Of a DNA stretch of 64,000 bases, positions 30,680 through 40,629 are shown one piece after another. The stretch is from M55B165 sp964423265 (GTDB taxonomy: Bacteria > Actinomycetota > Humimicrobiia > Humimicrobiales > Humimicrobiaceae): contig CAYREF010000002.1 of NCBI GenBank assembly GCA_964423265.1, positions 30,323-94,322 on the forward strand. Reading direction: 5' to 3'. Every line of letters begins with the position of its first letter. The stretch's first letter is position 1. A program made the position numbers and the translations under genes. Under the pieces are notes generated by a model. The model did not search any database. It was not told the origin of the DNA and saw nothing but the letters and a program-made list of their open reading frames with translations.

Positions 30680-33388
30680 TTATACCTTAGAAATTTTTAC
30701 TGCGCAAGCCTTATATTCAGGTATTTTTGCTTTTGGATCAAGGGCAGGATTTGTAAGCTTGTTTGCTGGAGAGTCAGCGAAATGAAAAGGAATAAATACT
30801 ACTCCTTCTTTTATGCTTGAATCAACTTTGGAAACTGCTTCTATTTCTCCTCTTCTGGTTTCAAGCTTTACTCTATCTCCATCTTTGATATTTAATTTTT
30901 TTGCGTCAATTTCATTTATATGGGCTAAGGCCATGGGGGCGATTAAATTGAGGAAATCAGATTTCCCGCTCATTGTCCTGGTGTGAAAATGATATAGAAT
31001 TCTTCCTGTAGTCATGATGTAAGGAAACTTGTTATCAGGATTTTCAGCAGGGAGGCTGAATTCTACTGCCATAAACCTTCCCTTGCCACGTGAGAAGTTT
31101 TTAGCGTGTAGGATACCGGTTCCAGGATGGTCCTCACCAGTACATGGCCACTGAAGAGGGCAATCATTAAGTCTGCTGTAATTTATTCCAGAATATATGG
31201 GGGTAAGCTTTGCGATTTCATCCATAATTTCAGAAGCCGATTCGTATTCCATGCTATAGCCTAATTTTTCAGAGAGCATACATATTATTTTCCAGTCTGC
31301 CAGAGTTTTGCCAGGCGGATCTAAGGCTTTATTTATCCTTTGGATCCTCCGATCCGTATTTGTGAAGGTACCATTTTTTTCAGCAAAACATGTACTCGGT
31401 AAGATAAAATCGGCAAATTCTCCTGTTTCCGTGATAAATATGTCTTGTACCACTAGAAGCTCAAGGTTTTCCAGGGCTTCTGCCACATGTAGAATATCTG
31501 GGTCGCTAAGCATGGGGTTTTCCCCCATTATATATAAGGCTTTTATATTACCGGTCTTTGCCTCATCTATCATTTCTGTAACAGTTAGCCCCTTTTGGGG
31601 GGGAAGTTTTTTACCCCAGACAGATTCGAACTTATGTCTGATATTTTCATCTTCAACGTACTGGTATCCGCTATAAACATTGGGGAGTGCGCCAAGGTCG
31701 CAAGCACCTTGCACATTATTTTGGCCCCTTAGTGGATTCACCCCTCCGCCACGCTTGCCAATGTTCCCTGTCATCATAGATAGGTTGGCGATAGATATCA
31801 CATTTTCAGTACCGCAGGTATGCTGGGTTATACCCATTGAATAGAAGATAGAAGCGCTTTTGGCAGAGCCGTAGACTTTGGCTGCCTCTATTAGGTCATC
31901 TTTTTTTACCCCGGAAAGCTCTTCTACTTTTTCTGGGGTATAGTCCTTAAAACTTTCTGCAAAATTACCGAAGTTTTCTGTCTTTTTTTCTATGTACTCC
32001 CTATCATGCAAGTTATTTTCATAAATTATGTTCATTAGCCCCATTAGCACTGCAATATCTGTTCCCGGCCTTTGCTGCAGATGTATATGGGCATATTTGG
32101 TGAGGGGAATTTTTCTAGGGTCGATAACTATTAGTTTCAAATTGCCTTCCGCTGCTTGGTTTATCAGCTCATAGCTTATTACCGGATGCGCTTCGGTGGT
32201 ATTGGATCCAATAACTATAGCTGCTTTAGCATCCTTAATATCTTCAAAGGAATTAGTCATTGCGCCACTGCCAAAAGTGGGAATGAGACCGGTAATAGTA
32301 GAGGCATGGCACAATCTGGCACAGTGGTCAATATTATTTGTTCCTATCGCCGCTCTGGCAAATTTAGAGAGCAGAAAGTTTTCTTCATTGGTGCATTTTG
32401 CTGAACTCAATATGCCAATTGAATCAGGTCCATGTTTTTGGATAATGCCCTTTAGTTGTGAGGATATAGAATCTAAAGCATCTTCCCAGGAAATGCTTTC
32501 AAACTTGCTGCCTCTTTTTTGCAGAGGTGAGGTAAGCCTTTTGTCACTGCTAACGAAATCAAGGCCAAATTTGCCTTTAACGCATAAGCTACCCTTATTT
32601 ATATTCTTACCAATATCCGAGGTAACATTAACAATTTTGTTACCCTTTATGTGAAGCTCTATCTGGCAGCCCACACCACAATAGGGACAGGTAGTTTGAA
32701 CTTTTTTTGTTTCCCAGTATCTGGCTTTCCCGAGATATTGCTTTGGCTGCAGGGCTCCTACAGGACAGGTAGAGATGCAATTACCGCAGAATACGCATTC
32801 TGTATCTTTTAGGCTTTGTTCGAATGCAGGTATTATCTCGCATTCAAAGCCCCTGCCGGCATACCCAATGGCATTGGCTCCTATTAAGTTATCACAAATT
32901 CTTACGCATCTTCCACAAAGTATGCATTTTTCATTGTCCCTTAAGACAAAAGGGTTGTCCTGGAAAACTTTTTTTACATGGATGCTGCCTACAAACTTTC
33001 TCTGGTCAACGTCATACAGGTAAGCAAGATCCTGCAAGGTACAATTGCCACATGATTCACAGGTCAAACAGTCAAGAGGGTGGTCAGATAATATAAGCTC
33101 TAAGTTGAGCTTAACCACTTCTTTTATATGCTTGGTATTGGTTTTAATTACCATTCCCGGAGATATTTTAGTAATGCAAGAAGGAACTGCCTCTTTTAAC
33201 CCTTCTACTTCAACCAGGCACAGCCGGCAGGCTCCTTGCGCTTTAATACGGGGATCATAGCAAAGGTGGGGAATGAATATATCATTATCTAAGGCTAATT
33301 CTAAAATGGTTTGGCCAGGCTTACCATTAATTTCCTGACCATTAATGGAAACAGTTACTAAGTCTTCTTTTTTAATTTTCTCTTTCAT
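30680..33388 (-). CDS. Formate dehydrogenase alpha-like molybdopterin oxidoreductase (Cys type)
   Basis: A 902-residue protein. The N-terminal NuoG-like part (1-220) has a 2Fe-2S ferredoxin (CYDPRIKAQGACRLCLVEVEG), a CxxxC-type cluster segment (HPLDCLTCESCGNC) and two 4Fe-4S motifs (CILCGRCVRICD, CVFCGNCISTCPVG). The molybdopterin part has the 4Fe-4S motif CPYCGVGCQIE and the active site DHCARLCHASTITG with Cys360 where many formate dehydrogenases have selenocysteine. This is the NAD-linked FdhA architecture of acetogens and related anaerobes. No beta subunit, FdhD or cofactor genes are adjacent, so the partner is elsewhere or it has another electron route. Formate as substrate is likely, not proven. 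Confidence 0.85.
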   Translation of the reverse strand: MKEKIKKEDLVTVSINGQEINGKPGQTILELALDNDIFIPHLCYDPRIKAQGACRLCLVEVEGLKEAVPSCITKISPGMVIKTNTKHIKEVVKLNLELILSDHPLDCLTCESCGNCTLQDLAYLYDVDQRKFVGSIHVKKVFQDNPFVLRDNEKCILCGRCVRICDNLIGANAIGYAGRGFECEIIPAFEQSLKDTECVFCGNCISTCPVGALQPKQYLGKARYWETKKVQTTCPYCGVGCQIELHIKGNKIVNVTSDIGKNINKGSLCVKGKFGLDFVSSDKRLTSPLQKRGSKFESISWEDALDSISSQLKGIIQKHGPDSIGILSSAKCTNEENFLLSKFARAAIGTNNIDHCARLCHASTITGLIPTFGSGAMTNSFEDIKDAKAAIVIGSNTTEAHPVISYELINQAAEGNLKLIVIDPRKIPLTKYAHIHLQQRPGTDIAVLMGLMNIIYENNLHDREYIEKKTENFGNFAESFKDYTPEKVEELSGVKKDDLIEAAKVYGSAKSASIFYSMGITQHTCGTENVISIANLSMMTGNIGKRGGGVNPLRGQNNVQGACDLGALPNVYSGYQYVEDENIRHKFESVWGKKLPPQKGLTVTEMIDEAKTGNIKALYIMGENPMLSDPDILHVAEALENLELLVVQDIFITETGEFADFILPSTCFAEKNGTFTNTDRRIQRINKALDPPGKTLADWKIICMLSEKLGYSMEYESASEIMDEIAKLTPIYSGINYSRLNDCPLQWPCTGEDHPGTGILHAKNFSRGKGRFMAVEFSLPAENPDNKFPYIMTTGRILYHFHTRTMSGKSDFLNLIAPMALAHINEIDAKKLNIKDGDRVKLETRRGEIEAVSKVDSSIKEGVVFIPFHFADSPANKLTNPALDPKAKIPEYKACAVKISKV

Positions 33389-33555
33389 AAAGAGCTAATG
33401 TTTTGTAGCAATTATTGGCTTAAGATATAATAATTATTGCTTAGTGGTTAATGATAAATTATTTTATCCAAATTTACAACTTAAAATAATGGCTACTATG
33501 GGCAATAATTTCGTGGTATTATAAATAATTATATTTAAAGATTAAGAGGAAAATC

Positions 33556-34479
33556 ATGGAAATACAACAGAGATATAGTTTCGGAGGTTGGAATAATTGC
33601 ATTAGAATGACTAATGGTGAGGTGGAATTAGTTACAACTACGGATGTAGGCCCAAGGGTTATCCGTTTTGGTTATGTTGGGAAACAAAATTTACTAGGTG
33701 AAATTGGGAGTGAGCAGGGAAAAAGTGGAGGAAAGGAATGGCGAAGCTATGGTGGGCACAGGCTTTGGCATGCCCCTGAAGCTATGCCACGTTCTTATAA
33801 TCCAGATAACAGCAGAGTAAAACATAAAATAAAGGATGATACTTTAATATTAACCCAAGAAACTGAAGAATACACAGGCTTACAAAAGCAAATAGAAATA
33901 ACTTTAAATTCGGATGACAACCAGGTTAGAGTTTTACATAGGATTATGAATCATAACCTTTGGGGTATAAAATTTGCTCCCTGGGCCATAACTGTAATGA
34001 ACCTAAAGGGAAGAGCAATAATACCACAGGAGCCTTACCAGAGCTGGAATGAAAGGCTTACCCCTGTCAGACCTCTAGCTTTATGGGGGTATACAGATAT
34101 GACTGATGACCGGTGGACTTGGGGTTCAAAATACATACAATTAAGCCAAGACCCAGATGTCAAAACTAAACAAAAGATAGGGATGTTAAATACTTCGGGG
34201 TGGGTTGCATATAGTTTGGAAGACCAGATTTTTATTAAAAGATATAAGTATAGCCCTTTTGCAGAATATGCAGACTTTGGTGTAAATACAGAAATATATA
34301 CAGACTCTGATATTCTTGAAATAGAGACACTAGGAGAGTATAAGCTAGTCTCTCCAGGAGGTAAAGCAGAGCATTTAGAAAGCTGGTTTTTATTTACAAA
34401 AGAAGTTAGTAAAGAAGAAAAATCAATTGACCAAAATTTATTACCATTGGTAAAAAAGACTGATAAATACATAAGCTGA
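33556..34479 (+). CDS. DUF4380-like galactose-mutarotase-fold protein
   Basis: A 307-residue protein with the beta-sandwich pattern of aldose-1-epimerase relatives: an N-terminal NGEVELVTTTDVGPRVIRFGY and GGHRLWHAPEAMPRSYNPDN, an E-rich strand region and WAITVMNLKGRAIIPQEPY. The GGHRLW motif and the DUF4380-type layout suggest a sugar-binding or mutarotase-like enzyme. It starts with an AGAGG site and lies before a degenerate region and the sugar catabolic cluster on the same strand, so a role in sugar metabolism is likely. No catalytic residues could be assigned with confidence. Confidence 0.7.
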   Translation: MEIQQRYSFGGWNNCIRMTNGEVELVTTTDVGPRVIRFGYVGKQNLLGEIGSEQGKSGGKEWRSYGGHRLWHAPEAMPRSYNPDNSRVKHKIKDDTLILTQETEEYTGLQKQIEITLNSDDNQVRVLHRIMNHNLWGIKFAPWAITVMNLKGRAIIPQEPYQSWNERLTPVRPLALWGYTDMTDDRWTWGSKYIQLSQDPDVKTKQKIGMLNTSGWVAYSLEDQIFIKRYKYSPFAEYADFGVNTEIYTDSDILEIETLGEYKLVSPGGKAEHLESWFLFTKEVSKEEKSIDQNLLPLVKKTDKYIS

Positions 34480-35511
34480 TAGAACTGTAGCTTTTTATCA
34501 ACTAAGTTCTTTGCTTGCCTTTTATATATATAATAAGGAAACCCGCTACATATATTCTTTTTTATGGGCAATGCTAAAATATATGTAATTGCAACAGAAA
34601 GAGGAACCTCAATTTCAACAGCTTCAGGTTCTTTAATAAAAGGTATTTTATAAAGGAAGACACCAGAAAGAAAATTTTAGGAGTTTGTAACGCATATAAC
34701 TATTAGTTTTCCAAAATAGTAATTTCTATAACTACTAAAAAACAAAGTCAATAATCCTATTGTTCCCATCTTAAAAAAACTTCTCTTATTAAGTTTGTTG
34801 ATAAGATTGAGAATGTGGTTTAAAAAAATAGGTATTGCCTAACTGTGTTTAACGCAAAAACAGGATATCGAAAAACAACTATATATAACAAATTACAATT
34901 GATAGTGTTATATTTTCAGGGCTATATAGGAGGGAAAAAGATAAAATTTTTTCACAAACGGGATGGTAAAAAGAAATATCCCCTGCATAATAGTGGAATG
35001 GGCTATACCCGATATTAACCTCTCTTATGTAGCCAGCAATAACTGTTATGGCAGAATAATTGTGGCAAAATTTGCTTTACGCAAAAGCTATAAAAAAATC
35101 GGAGGCGTAACTTATAATAATAGGGAAGTTTATATTTTTAACAAAAAGGTTGCCGATTTATTAGATAAAAAAAGCAGGATTACGGGAAAGATATATACTG
35201 GAAGTGCCTATTAAGGTTAGCAAAGTTGAAAAAACAGTAAGAAAGCTATAAAGGAAAATTAGAAAAGAATAAAGAAAGTTTGGTTTTTGGCACTTCTGAC
35301 TCTATAATAATTTTTATTATGAATCTCTGTATGGAAAATAATCTACAAATACTTAGGGATTTTATGATATGATTCATATCTAGGCTTCTTTCTCCGAACT
35401 TACTGCTATACACCATGACATGATTGGGTTAGGGGAAGTTGTAGCTAATAATATGATAAAAAAATTAGAAAAAGATAGTTGTTAAAAAAATTACAGATAG
35501 GAACTTATTAA
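34480..35511. other. Degenerate intergenic region with gene remnants
   Basis: About one kilobase without a convincing intact gene. Short unconnected reading frames include a peptide KIYVIATERGTSISTASGSL (34571-34649), the frame at 34963, and AIHHDMIGLGEVVANNMIKK ending near 35484. Stops interrupt all of them, and they do not join without frameshifts. Together with the UroD remnant that follows, the region looks like decayed genes, possibly the former transporter or regulator of the downstream sugar cluster. Confidence 0.6.
34963..35214 (+). CDS. Unassigned short ORF, possibly a gene remnant
   Basis: An 83-residue frame with no family I recognise; it has a basic C-terminal half (REVYIFNKKVADLLDKKSRITGKIY). 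The AGGAGGG site at 34928-34934 is too far from its ATG and would better serve a different frame that begins at ATA 34941 and stops soon after. That suggests a frameshifted remnant rather than a live gene. Confidence 0.3.
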   Translation: MVKRNIPCIIVEWAIPDINLSYVASNNCYGRIIVAKFALRKSYKKIGGVTYNNREVYIFNKKVADLLDKKSRITGKIYTGSAY

Positions 35512-35832
35512 TTGGATTCTAGGGATATTTTTTTAAAAATCTTCCTTGAAACCGGAATCGGACTTTATCTCATGGAAGCAAGTGCAGGGATGGATGTGGT
35601 AGCGACCAGAAAGAAATATCCCAAACTACAGATTATGGGTGGTATACCTAAATCTGATATTGAGCTAGGCAAGGAGAGAATCGACCAGTTTTTGGAGCCG
35701 GTTAACTGGCTGCTTAAGCAGAGCGGCTATATCCCTTTCGGTGACCATTTTATACCGCCAGAAGTGCCATGGAAGGGATTTAAATATTACCGGGAAAAAT
35801 TAAATAAAATGATAGATAAAACTGCTAAGTAA
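35512..35832 (+). pseudogene. Uroporphyrinogen decarboxylase-family remnant (C-terminal part)
   Basis: About 106 codons matching only the C-terminal third of the UroD/MtaA methyltransferase family: GMDVVATRKKYPKLQIMGGIPK, then LEPVNWLLKQSGYIPFGDHFIPPEVPWKGFKYYREKLN. The family is normally about 340 residues. The N-terminal and catalytic parts are not found upstream in any frame, so this is a truncated relic. It could still be translated from TTG 35512, since it ends just before an AGGAGG site of the next gene. Confidence 0.75.
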
Positions 35833-35860
35833 TTTAAAATTTTTAGGAGGAGAAGATATT

Positions 35861-37087
35861 ATGGCTAATAAAGTAAAAGAATTTACCAGGAAAGCATTAG
35901 ATGCCAATAACGGAGTGCTCCATCTTGCACCCACCTGGGTTCCAAGGGCTTTTTGTATTCCGGGAAGAAGGCTTAAACTGCATACCGATGACCTATATGC
36001 CCTGGGAACAAATAGGGGCGGAATTGATGAAAGGTGGTTTTCATCAACTTGCCCTGCAGATAATGGGCCAGGTACTCCAGAAGATGAGGGTTTAAGCTAT
36101 GTTGTGTCCGGAGAAGAGAAAGTTCTTCTAAGGGATATAATTGATGAGAGTGGATCTGAGATTTTAGGGGATAAAGTTATGGATAAGTGGGGAGGGCTAA
36201 AGGTTTTCTCCAAGTTTTTTGATAACATGGATGCCCTGCCGCACCACGTGCATTTAGGTGAAGAGCATGCCAAAAAGGTGGGCATGGAAGGAAAACCCGA
36301 ATCATATTATTTCCCTCCGCAGGTAAATTTTTGCGAAAATAATTTCCCTTATACCTTTTTCGGCCTGGAACCCGGAACCACTAAAGGTCAGGTTAGAAAA
36401 TGCCTGGAAGATTTTGAGAAAGGGGACAACAAGATAACCAGCCTGTCAAAGGCTTACAAATTGGATGTGGGAACTGGCTGGTTGCTTCCTCCTGGTATAT
36501 TGCATGCCCCAGGCTCGCTGTGCTCATTTGAAGTGCAGTGGTCTTCCGATGTTTACAGCATGTTCCAATCAGTAACTGCAAATAAGCCTGTAGACAGGTC
36601 TCTTCTGGTTAAAGATATACCGGAAGATAAAAAAGATGACCTGGATTATTTATTGAGTGTACTGGATTGGGACTTAAATGTATTGCCGGATTTCAAAGAG
36701 CAGTTTTACCTTAAACCGCTAAAGATAGGGGATACAAAAGATAAAGGGTACCAGGAAAAGTGGATAATATATGGAAAAATTGATGGCGAGGAGTCCTTTA
36801 GTTCCAAGGAGCTAACTGTATTTCCAGCAGGCAAAGCGCATATAAAGGATACCGGTGCCTATGGAATAATAACTATCCAGGGTAATGGGGCTATTAATGG
36901 CATGCCGCTTGAAACCCCAACCATGATCAGGTTTGGTGATATTACCCGGGACGAATACTTTATTCCTTATACTGCGGCGAGGGATGGAGTTACTATTGAA
37001 AATGTAGGGCATGAGCCCTTAGTTGTCCTTAAATTTTTCGGTCCTGATTGCAATCCAGACTTGCCGGATATTAAGGATGTAAAATAA
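35861..37087 (+). CDS. Cupin-type sugar isomerase-like protein (PMI-related)
   Basis: A 408-residue protein with two cupin-like regions. The first has DALPHHVHLGEEHA (about 124-137) and ends with a GWLLPPGILHAPGSLCSFEVQWSSD stretch (about 208-232), as in type I phosphomannose-isomerase relatives. The second (about 305-400) is a shorter cupin (AIITIQGNGAINGM, GHEPLVVLKFFGPD). His and Glu residues for a metal site are visible in the first. It begins the sugar cluster with an AGGAGG site. I expect a sugar or sugar-phosphate isomerase, but substrate cannot be told. Confidence 0.65.
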   Translation: MANKVKEFTRKALDANNGVLHLAPTWVPRAFCIPGRRLKLHTDDLYALGTNRGGIDERWFSSTCPADNGPGTPEDEGLSYVVSGEEKVLLRDIIDESGSEILGDKVMDKWGGLKVFSKFFDNMDALPHHVHLGEEHAKKVGMEGKPESYYFPPQVNFCENNFPYTFFGLEPGTTKGQVRKCLEDFEKGDNKITSLSKAYKLDVGTGWLLPPGILHAPGSLCSFEVQWSSDVYSMFQSVTANKPVDRSLLVKDIPEDKKDDLDYLLSVLDWDLNVLPDFKEQFYLKPLKIGDTKDKGYQEKWIIYGKIDGEESFSSKELTVFPAGKAHIKDTGAYGIITIQGNGAINGMPLETPTMIRFGDITRDEYFIPYTAARDGVTIENVGHEPLVVLKFFGPDCNPDLPDIKDVK

Positions 37088-37108
37088 TTATAAGGAGGGA
37101 AAAGAGGT

Positions 37109-38059
37109 ATGAAGCCTCAAAATTACCAGATAGCAGATGAGAAAATAAGGAGCAAATTTTTAAAGCTAAAAGAGGAAAATCCCAAAAGGCTTGAAAAAAG
37201 GCTCAAACTTTCCTGGTCTAACTGGGGGTTTGGTGTTGAAGGGTTAGAAGAGTCTGCTGTAAGGCTTAACAAATATGGGATAAAATACATCGAGCTTCAC
37301 GGTAACAGGTACGGAAAAGATCTCGGCTATAAGGTTAATGAAGCAAAAAAGATACTTTCTTCCTATAAAATAGAAGTAGGGGGGGTTTGTGGGATGTTTT
37401 CTGCGGAAAATGACCTTTCTTCTAATTCCCCCTTGTGCAGGCAGAGGGCAATTGACTACATAAGGAGAAACCTGGAACTTGGAAAAGGGCTGGGAGCTAA
37501 ATATTTTTTAGTAGTTCCCGGAGCAGTGGGAAGGCCGGAGGCCTATGATGATATGGAATTTTTCCGTTCAACCCAAACCTTTAAAATAGTGGCAGACCAG
37601 TTTAAGGAGGTTGAAATTAAGGGAGCTGTAGAGCCCATAAGGTCTGCAGAGGTTAGCTTTTGCCACACTTTTGCCCAGGCTAAAGAATATATAGAGGCAG
37701 TAAGCAGTCCCGGCATAAAGCATATAAACGGGGACGTATACCATATGCTGGTTGAAGAAAACCATATTGGCCAGGCAATCCTGGATGCAGAGGGTATGCT
37801 TACAAATCTCCATATGGCAGACACTAATAGAGGTGCGCTGGGAACAGGCTTTCTGGACCTGGACACTATAATTATGGCTCTTTATGTTATAGGCTACAAT
37901 AATGATGACAGCTGTTTTGTGACCCCTGAGCCATTGGGGCCGGGAGGAGATCCTTATCCGGCCATGTATGGAAAGCCAGATCCTGATGAATTGGATGATT
38001 TGGTTAGGACATCTGTTAATTATTTTAAGGAAAGGGAAGAAGAAGTATTAAATATATAA
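37109..38059 (+). CDS. Xylose isomerase-like TIM-barrel protein (sugar epimerase/isomerase)
   Basis: A 316-residue AP endonuclease 2/xylose-isomerase-like barrel. Metal-site segments seen are KYIELHGNRYGKDLGY, KGAVEPIRSAEVSF (Glu), HINGDVYHMLVEEN and NLHMADTNRGALGTGFLDLDTI (His and Asp), and FVTPEPLGPGGDPYPAM near the end. This pattern is typical of D-tagatose 3-epimerase and related ketose epimerases. It is 21 bases after the cupin gene and 23 before araB in one run, with a GGAGGG site, so it likely interconverts a pentulose or hexulose feeding that pathway. Confidence 0.75.
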   Translation: MKPQNYQIADEKIRSKFLKLKEENPKRLEKRLKLSWSNWGFGVEGLEESAVRLNKYGIKYIELHGNRYGKDLGYKVNEAKKILSSYKIEVGGVCGMFSAENDLSSNSPLCRQRAIDYIRRNLELGKGLGAKYFLVVPGAVGRPEAYDDMEFFRSTQTFKIVADQFKEVEIKGAVEPIRSAEVSFCHTFAQAKEYIEAVSSPGIKHINGDVYHMLVEENHIGQAILDAEGMLTNLHMADTNRGALGTGFLDLDTIIMALYVIGYNNDDSCFVTPEPLGPGGDPYPAMYGKPDPDELDDLVRTSVNYFKEREEEVLNI

Positions 38060-38082
38060 AATAATAAGGGAAGGGAATACCC

Positions 38083-39732
38083 ATGGCTAAATACATAATA
38101 GGCATAGATTTTGGAACAGATTCAGTACGCTCAGTTGTAATAGATGCAGATTCAGGAAAAGAGGTATCTACCCATGTCTCTTATTACCCCAGATGGATGG
38201 AGGGAAAATTCTCGGACCCTTCAAAAAACCAGTTCAGGCAACACCCCTTAGACCATATTGAGGCATTGGAGGATTCGGTTACAGGAGCCCTTAAAAAGGG
38301 GGGCAATATTGGCGGGGAGGTAATAGGCATTGGCGTAGATACTACAGGTTCAACCCCGGCACCGGTTGACAGGGAAGGAAACGTGCTGGCCTCAAAAGAT
38401 GAATTTAAGGATAACCCCAATGCTATGTTTGTGCTCTGGAAAGATCATACTGCAGTAAAAGAAGCAGAAGAGATAAACAGGTTGGCAAAAAACTGGGGAG
38501 GGGAAGATTTTACAAAGTATGAAGGCGGCGTGTATTCAAGCGAATGGTTCTGGGCAAAAATTCTCCATATAATGAGGGAGGATAAAAAGGTAGGGGAGGC
38601 TTGCTTTTCCTGGGTAGAGCATGCCGACTGGGTTCCAGCCATACTTACCGGCATTACTGACCCTTTAGAGATTAAAAGGAGCAGGTGCGCAGCAGGACAT
38701 AAGGCCATGTGGCATGCAGACTGGGGTGGGCTACCCTCGGCAGAGTTTTTAGAAAAGCTGGACCCTGCCCTAAGAGATTTAAGAGATAACCTTTACAGCA
38801 AAACCTATACTTCAGATAAGAGAGCAGGCAGCCTTTCTAGCTACTGGGCTAAAAAACTTGGCTTAAAGGAAGGGATAGCAGTGGCAGTGGGAGCTTTTGA
38901 TGCCCATATGGGAGCGGTAGGAGCTCAGGTAAAAGATAAAACTTTTGTAAAGATACTGGGCACTTCATGCTGTGATGTAGCAGTAACTCCCCGCCAAAGG
39001 CTTTCCGGGAAACTTGTGGCAGGCATTTGTGGCCAGGTGGACGGCTCGGTTATACCGGAGATGATTGGGCTTGAAGCCGGGCAGTCTTCTTTCGGGGACG
39101 TGTATGCCTGGTTTAAGGACATGCTTTCATGGCCACTTGAGAATTTGCTTCCAGAAGGAACAAACAAAAAACAGATAGAGGAAAAAATTATACCTGCCTT
39201 AACAAAAGAGGCAGAGAAAATAAGGCCTGAAGAAACTGGGCTTCTAGCTCTGGACTGGCTAAACGGCAGGAGAACCCCTTATGCAGACCAGACCCTGAAA
39301 GGGGCAATAATAGGGCTTACTTTGGGTACCACTGCTCCCAAGATATTTAGGGCTCTGGTAGAGGCTACCGCTTTCGGGGCAAAAGCAATAGTGGAAAGGT
39401 TCAGGGAAGAGAAAATAGAGATTGAAGAAGTAGTTGGAATTGGAGGAATTTCACAGAAATCATCCTTTGTGATGCAGGTTTTATCTGATGTTTTGGATAT
39501 GCCGGTAAAGGTAGCCAAGTCTTCCCAGGCGGTAGCGCTGGGGGCCGCCATGTTTGGAGCTGTTGCTTCAGGGCATTACAAAAATGTCAGGGAAGCCCAG
39601 GACAGGATGGGAAGCGGATTTTCAACTGTGTATAAGCCTAACCAAGAAAATGCTAAAATTTATGCTAACCTTTATAAGGGGTACATAAAATTGGGAAAAG
39701 ACTTAGAAGATCACCTAAGAAAGCTTAAATAA
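38083..39732 (+). CDS. araB: Ribulokinase
   Basis: A 549-residue FGGY kinase of the AraB type. The N-terminal phosphate-binding GIDFGTDSVRSVVIDADSGKEVS, EWFWAKILHIMREDKKVGEA, WVEHADWVPAILTG, and the C-terminal VVGIGGISQKSSFVMQVLSDVL are family marks. AraB phosphorylates L-ribulose (and often D-ribulose) to the 5-phosphate. The neighbouring araD, which takes L-ribulose 5-phosphate, begins two bases later, so the pair forms the lower L-arabinose route. Activity on L-rhamnulose is possible given the rhaA nearby, but AraB-like motifs argue for ribulose. Confidence 0.9.
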   Translation: MAKYIIGIDFGTDSVRSVVIDADSGKEVSTHVSYYPRWMEGKFSDPSKNQFRQHPLDHIEALEDSVTGALKKGGNIGGEVIGIGVDTTGSTPAPVDREGNVLASKDEFKDNPNAMFVLWKDHTAVKEAEEINRLAKNWGGEDFTKYEGGVYSSEWFWAKILHIMREDKKVGEACFSWVEHADWVPAILTGITDPLEIKRSRCAAGHKAMWHADWGGLPSAEFLEKLDPALRDLRDNLYSKTYTSDKRAGSLSSYWAKKLGLKEGIAVAVGAFDAHMGAVGAQVKDKTFVKILGTSCCDVAVTPRQRLSGKLVAGICGQVDGSVIPEMIGLEAGQSSFGDVYAWFKDMLSWPLENLLPEGTNKKQIEEKIIPALTKEAEKIRPEETGLLALDWLNGRRTPYADQTLKGAIIGLTLGTTAPKIFRALVEATAFGAKAIVERFREEKIEIEEVVGIGGISQKSSFVMQVLSDVLDMPVKVAKSSQAVALGAAMFGAVASGHYKNVREAQDRMGSGFSTVYKPNQENAKIYANLYKGYIKLGKDLEDHLRKLK

Positions 39733-39733
39733 T

Positions 39734-40429
39734 ATGTTGGAAGAACTAAAAAGACAAGTTTATAAGGCTAATATTGATTTGGTAGAAAAGGGGCTGGTTA
39801 TTTATACTTTTGGCAATGCCTCTGGAATTGACAGGGGAAAAGGTATTGTCTGTATTAAGCCAAGCGGAGTAGATTACGACAGGCTAAGGCCTAAAGATAT
39901 GGTTTTGGTTGGCCTGGATGGAAAAAAGGTAGAAGGAGAGCTTAACCCTTCCTCAGATACAAAGACTCACCTGGTATTGTATAATAGTTTTGACGGCATT
40001 GGCGGAGTGGCCCATACCCATTCCAGATATGCTACAGCCTGGGCACAGGCCAGGCGTCCGCTTGCTTGCCTGGGAACAACCCATGCCGATTATTTTAATG
40101 GAGAAGTTCCCTGCACTAAAGTAATAGAGGACAAAGATATTAAAGATGATTATGAGGAAAAAACAGGGAAGCTGATTGTAGAAACCTTCAAAAGCATGGA
40201 CTACCGGCAAATGAAAGCGGTGATGGTAGCCTGCCACGGGCCTTTTACCTGGGGAAAAGATGCAGAGGAAGCTGTGTTTGTCAGTTCTATGTTAGAAGTT
40301 ATAGCAGAGATGAATATATACTCAGTATTATTGAATCCGGAAATTAAAAATATTAAAAATAGTTTGCTTTTAAAGCATTACTTAAGAAAGCATGGAAAAG
40401 AAGCCTATTACGGTCAGAAAAATAAATGA
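39734..40429 (+). CDS. araD: L-ribulose-5-phosphate 4-epimerase
   Basis: A 231-residue class II aldolase-like epimerase. Zinc-binding histidines are in VAHTHSRYATAWAQARRPLACLGTTHADYF and the catalytic region includes ACHGPFTWGKDAEEAV. It converts L-ribulose 5-phosphate to D-xylulose 5-phosphate, the entry to the pentose phosphate pathway. Start ATG 39734 follows the araB stop by two bases. A related L-fuculose/rhamnulose-phosphate aldolase function is excluded by the AraD-type HTHSxxATxWAQA and GTTHADYF motifs. Confidence 0.93.
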   Translation: MLEELKRQVYKANIDLVEKGLVIYTFGNASGIDRGKGIVCIKPSGVDYDRLRPKDMVLVGLDGKKVEGELNPSSDTKTHLVLYNSFDGIGGVAHTHSRYATAWAQARRPLACLGTTHADYFNGEVPCTKVIEDKDIKDDYEEKTGKLIVETFKSMDYRQMKAVMVACHGPFTWGKDAEEAVFVSSMLEVIAEMNIYSVLLNPEIKNIKNSLLLKHYLRKHGKEAYYGQKNK

Positions 40430-40629
40430 GATTGCTTTTTTTAGAAGGTCGCAACTGCCGTAAATATCATAAAAAATTTTCCTTATTTCGGCTTGTATCT
40501 AATAAATGTTCACCATGGAAATAAACTTGTAATAAACTAAGTCTACAAATTTTATTTAGAGCTTTATTGTAAAATAACATAAAGATTTAATTAAAATATT
40601 ATTACAACAATAGGTACCGGGTGATTTTA

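Noticed and set aside
30461..30785. Short frames on either strand between corA and the formate dehydrogenase gene, and a possible riboswitch
   Set aside because: No ribosome site, overlap with the fdh end, and no match to a riboswitch core I know, including M-box and molybdenum cofactor types.
34899..34928. Promoter TTGATA/TATATA before the 34963 frame
   Set aside because: The predicted start of transcription would fall within or after the AGGAGGG site, so it cannot serve that gene as drawn.
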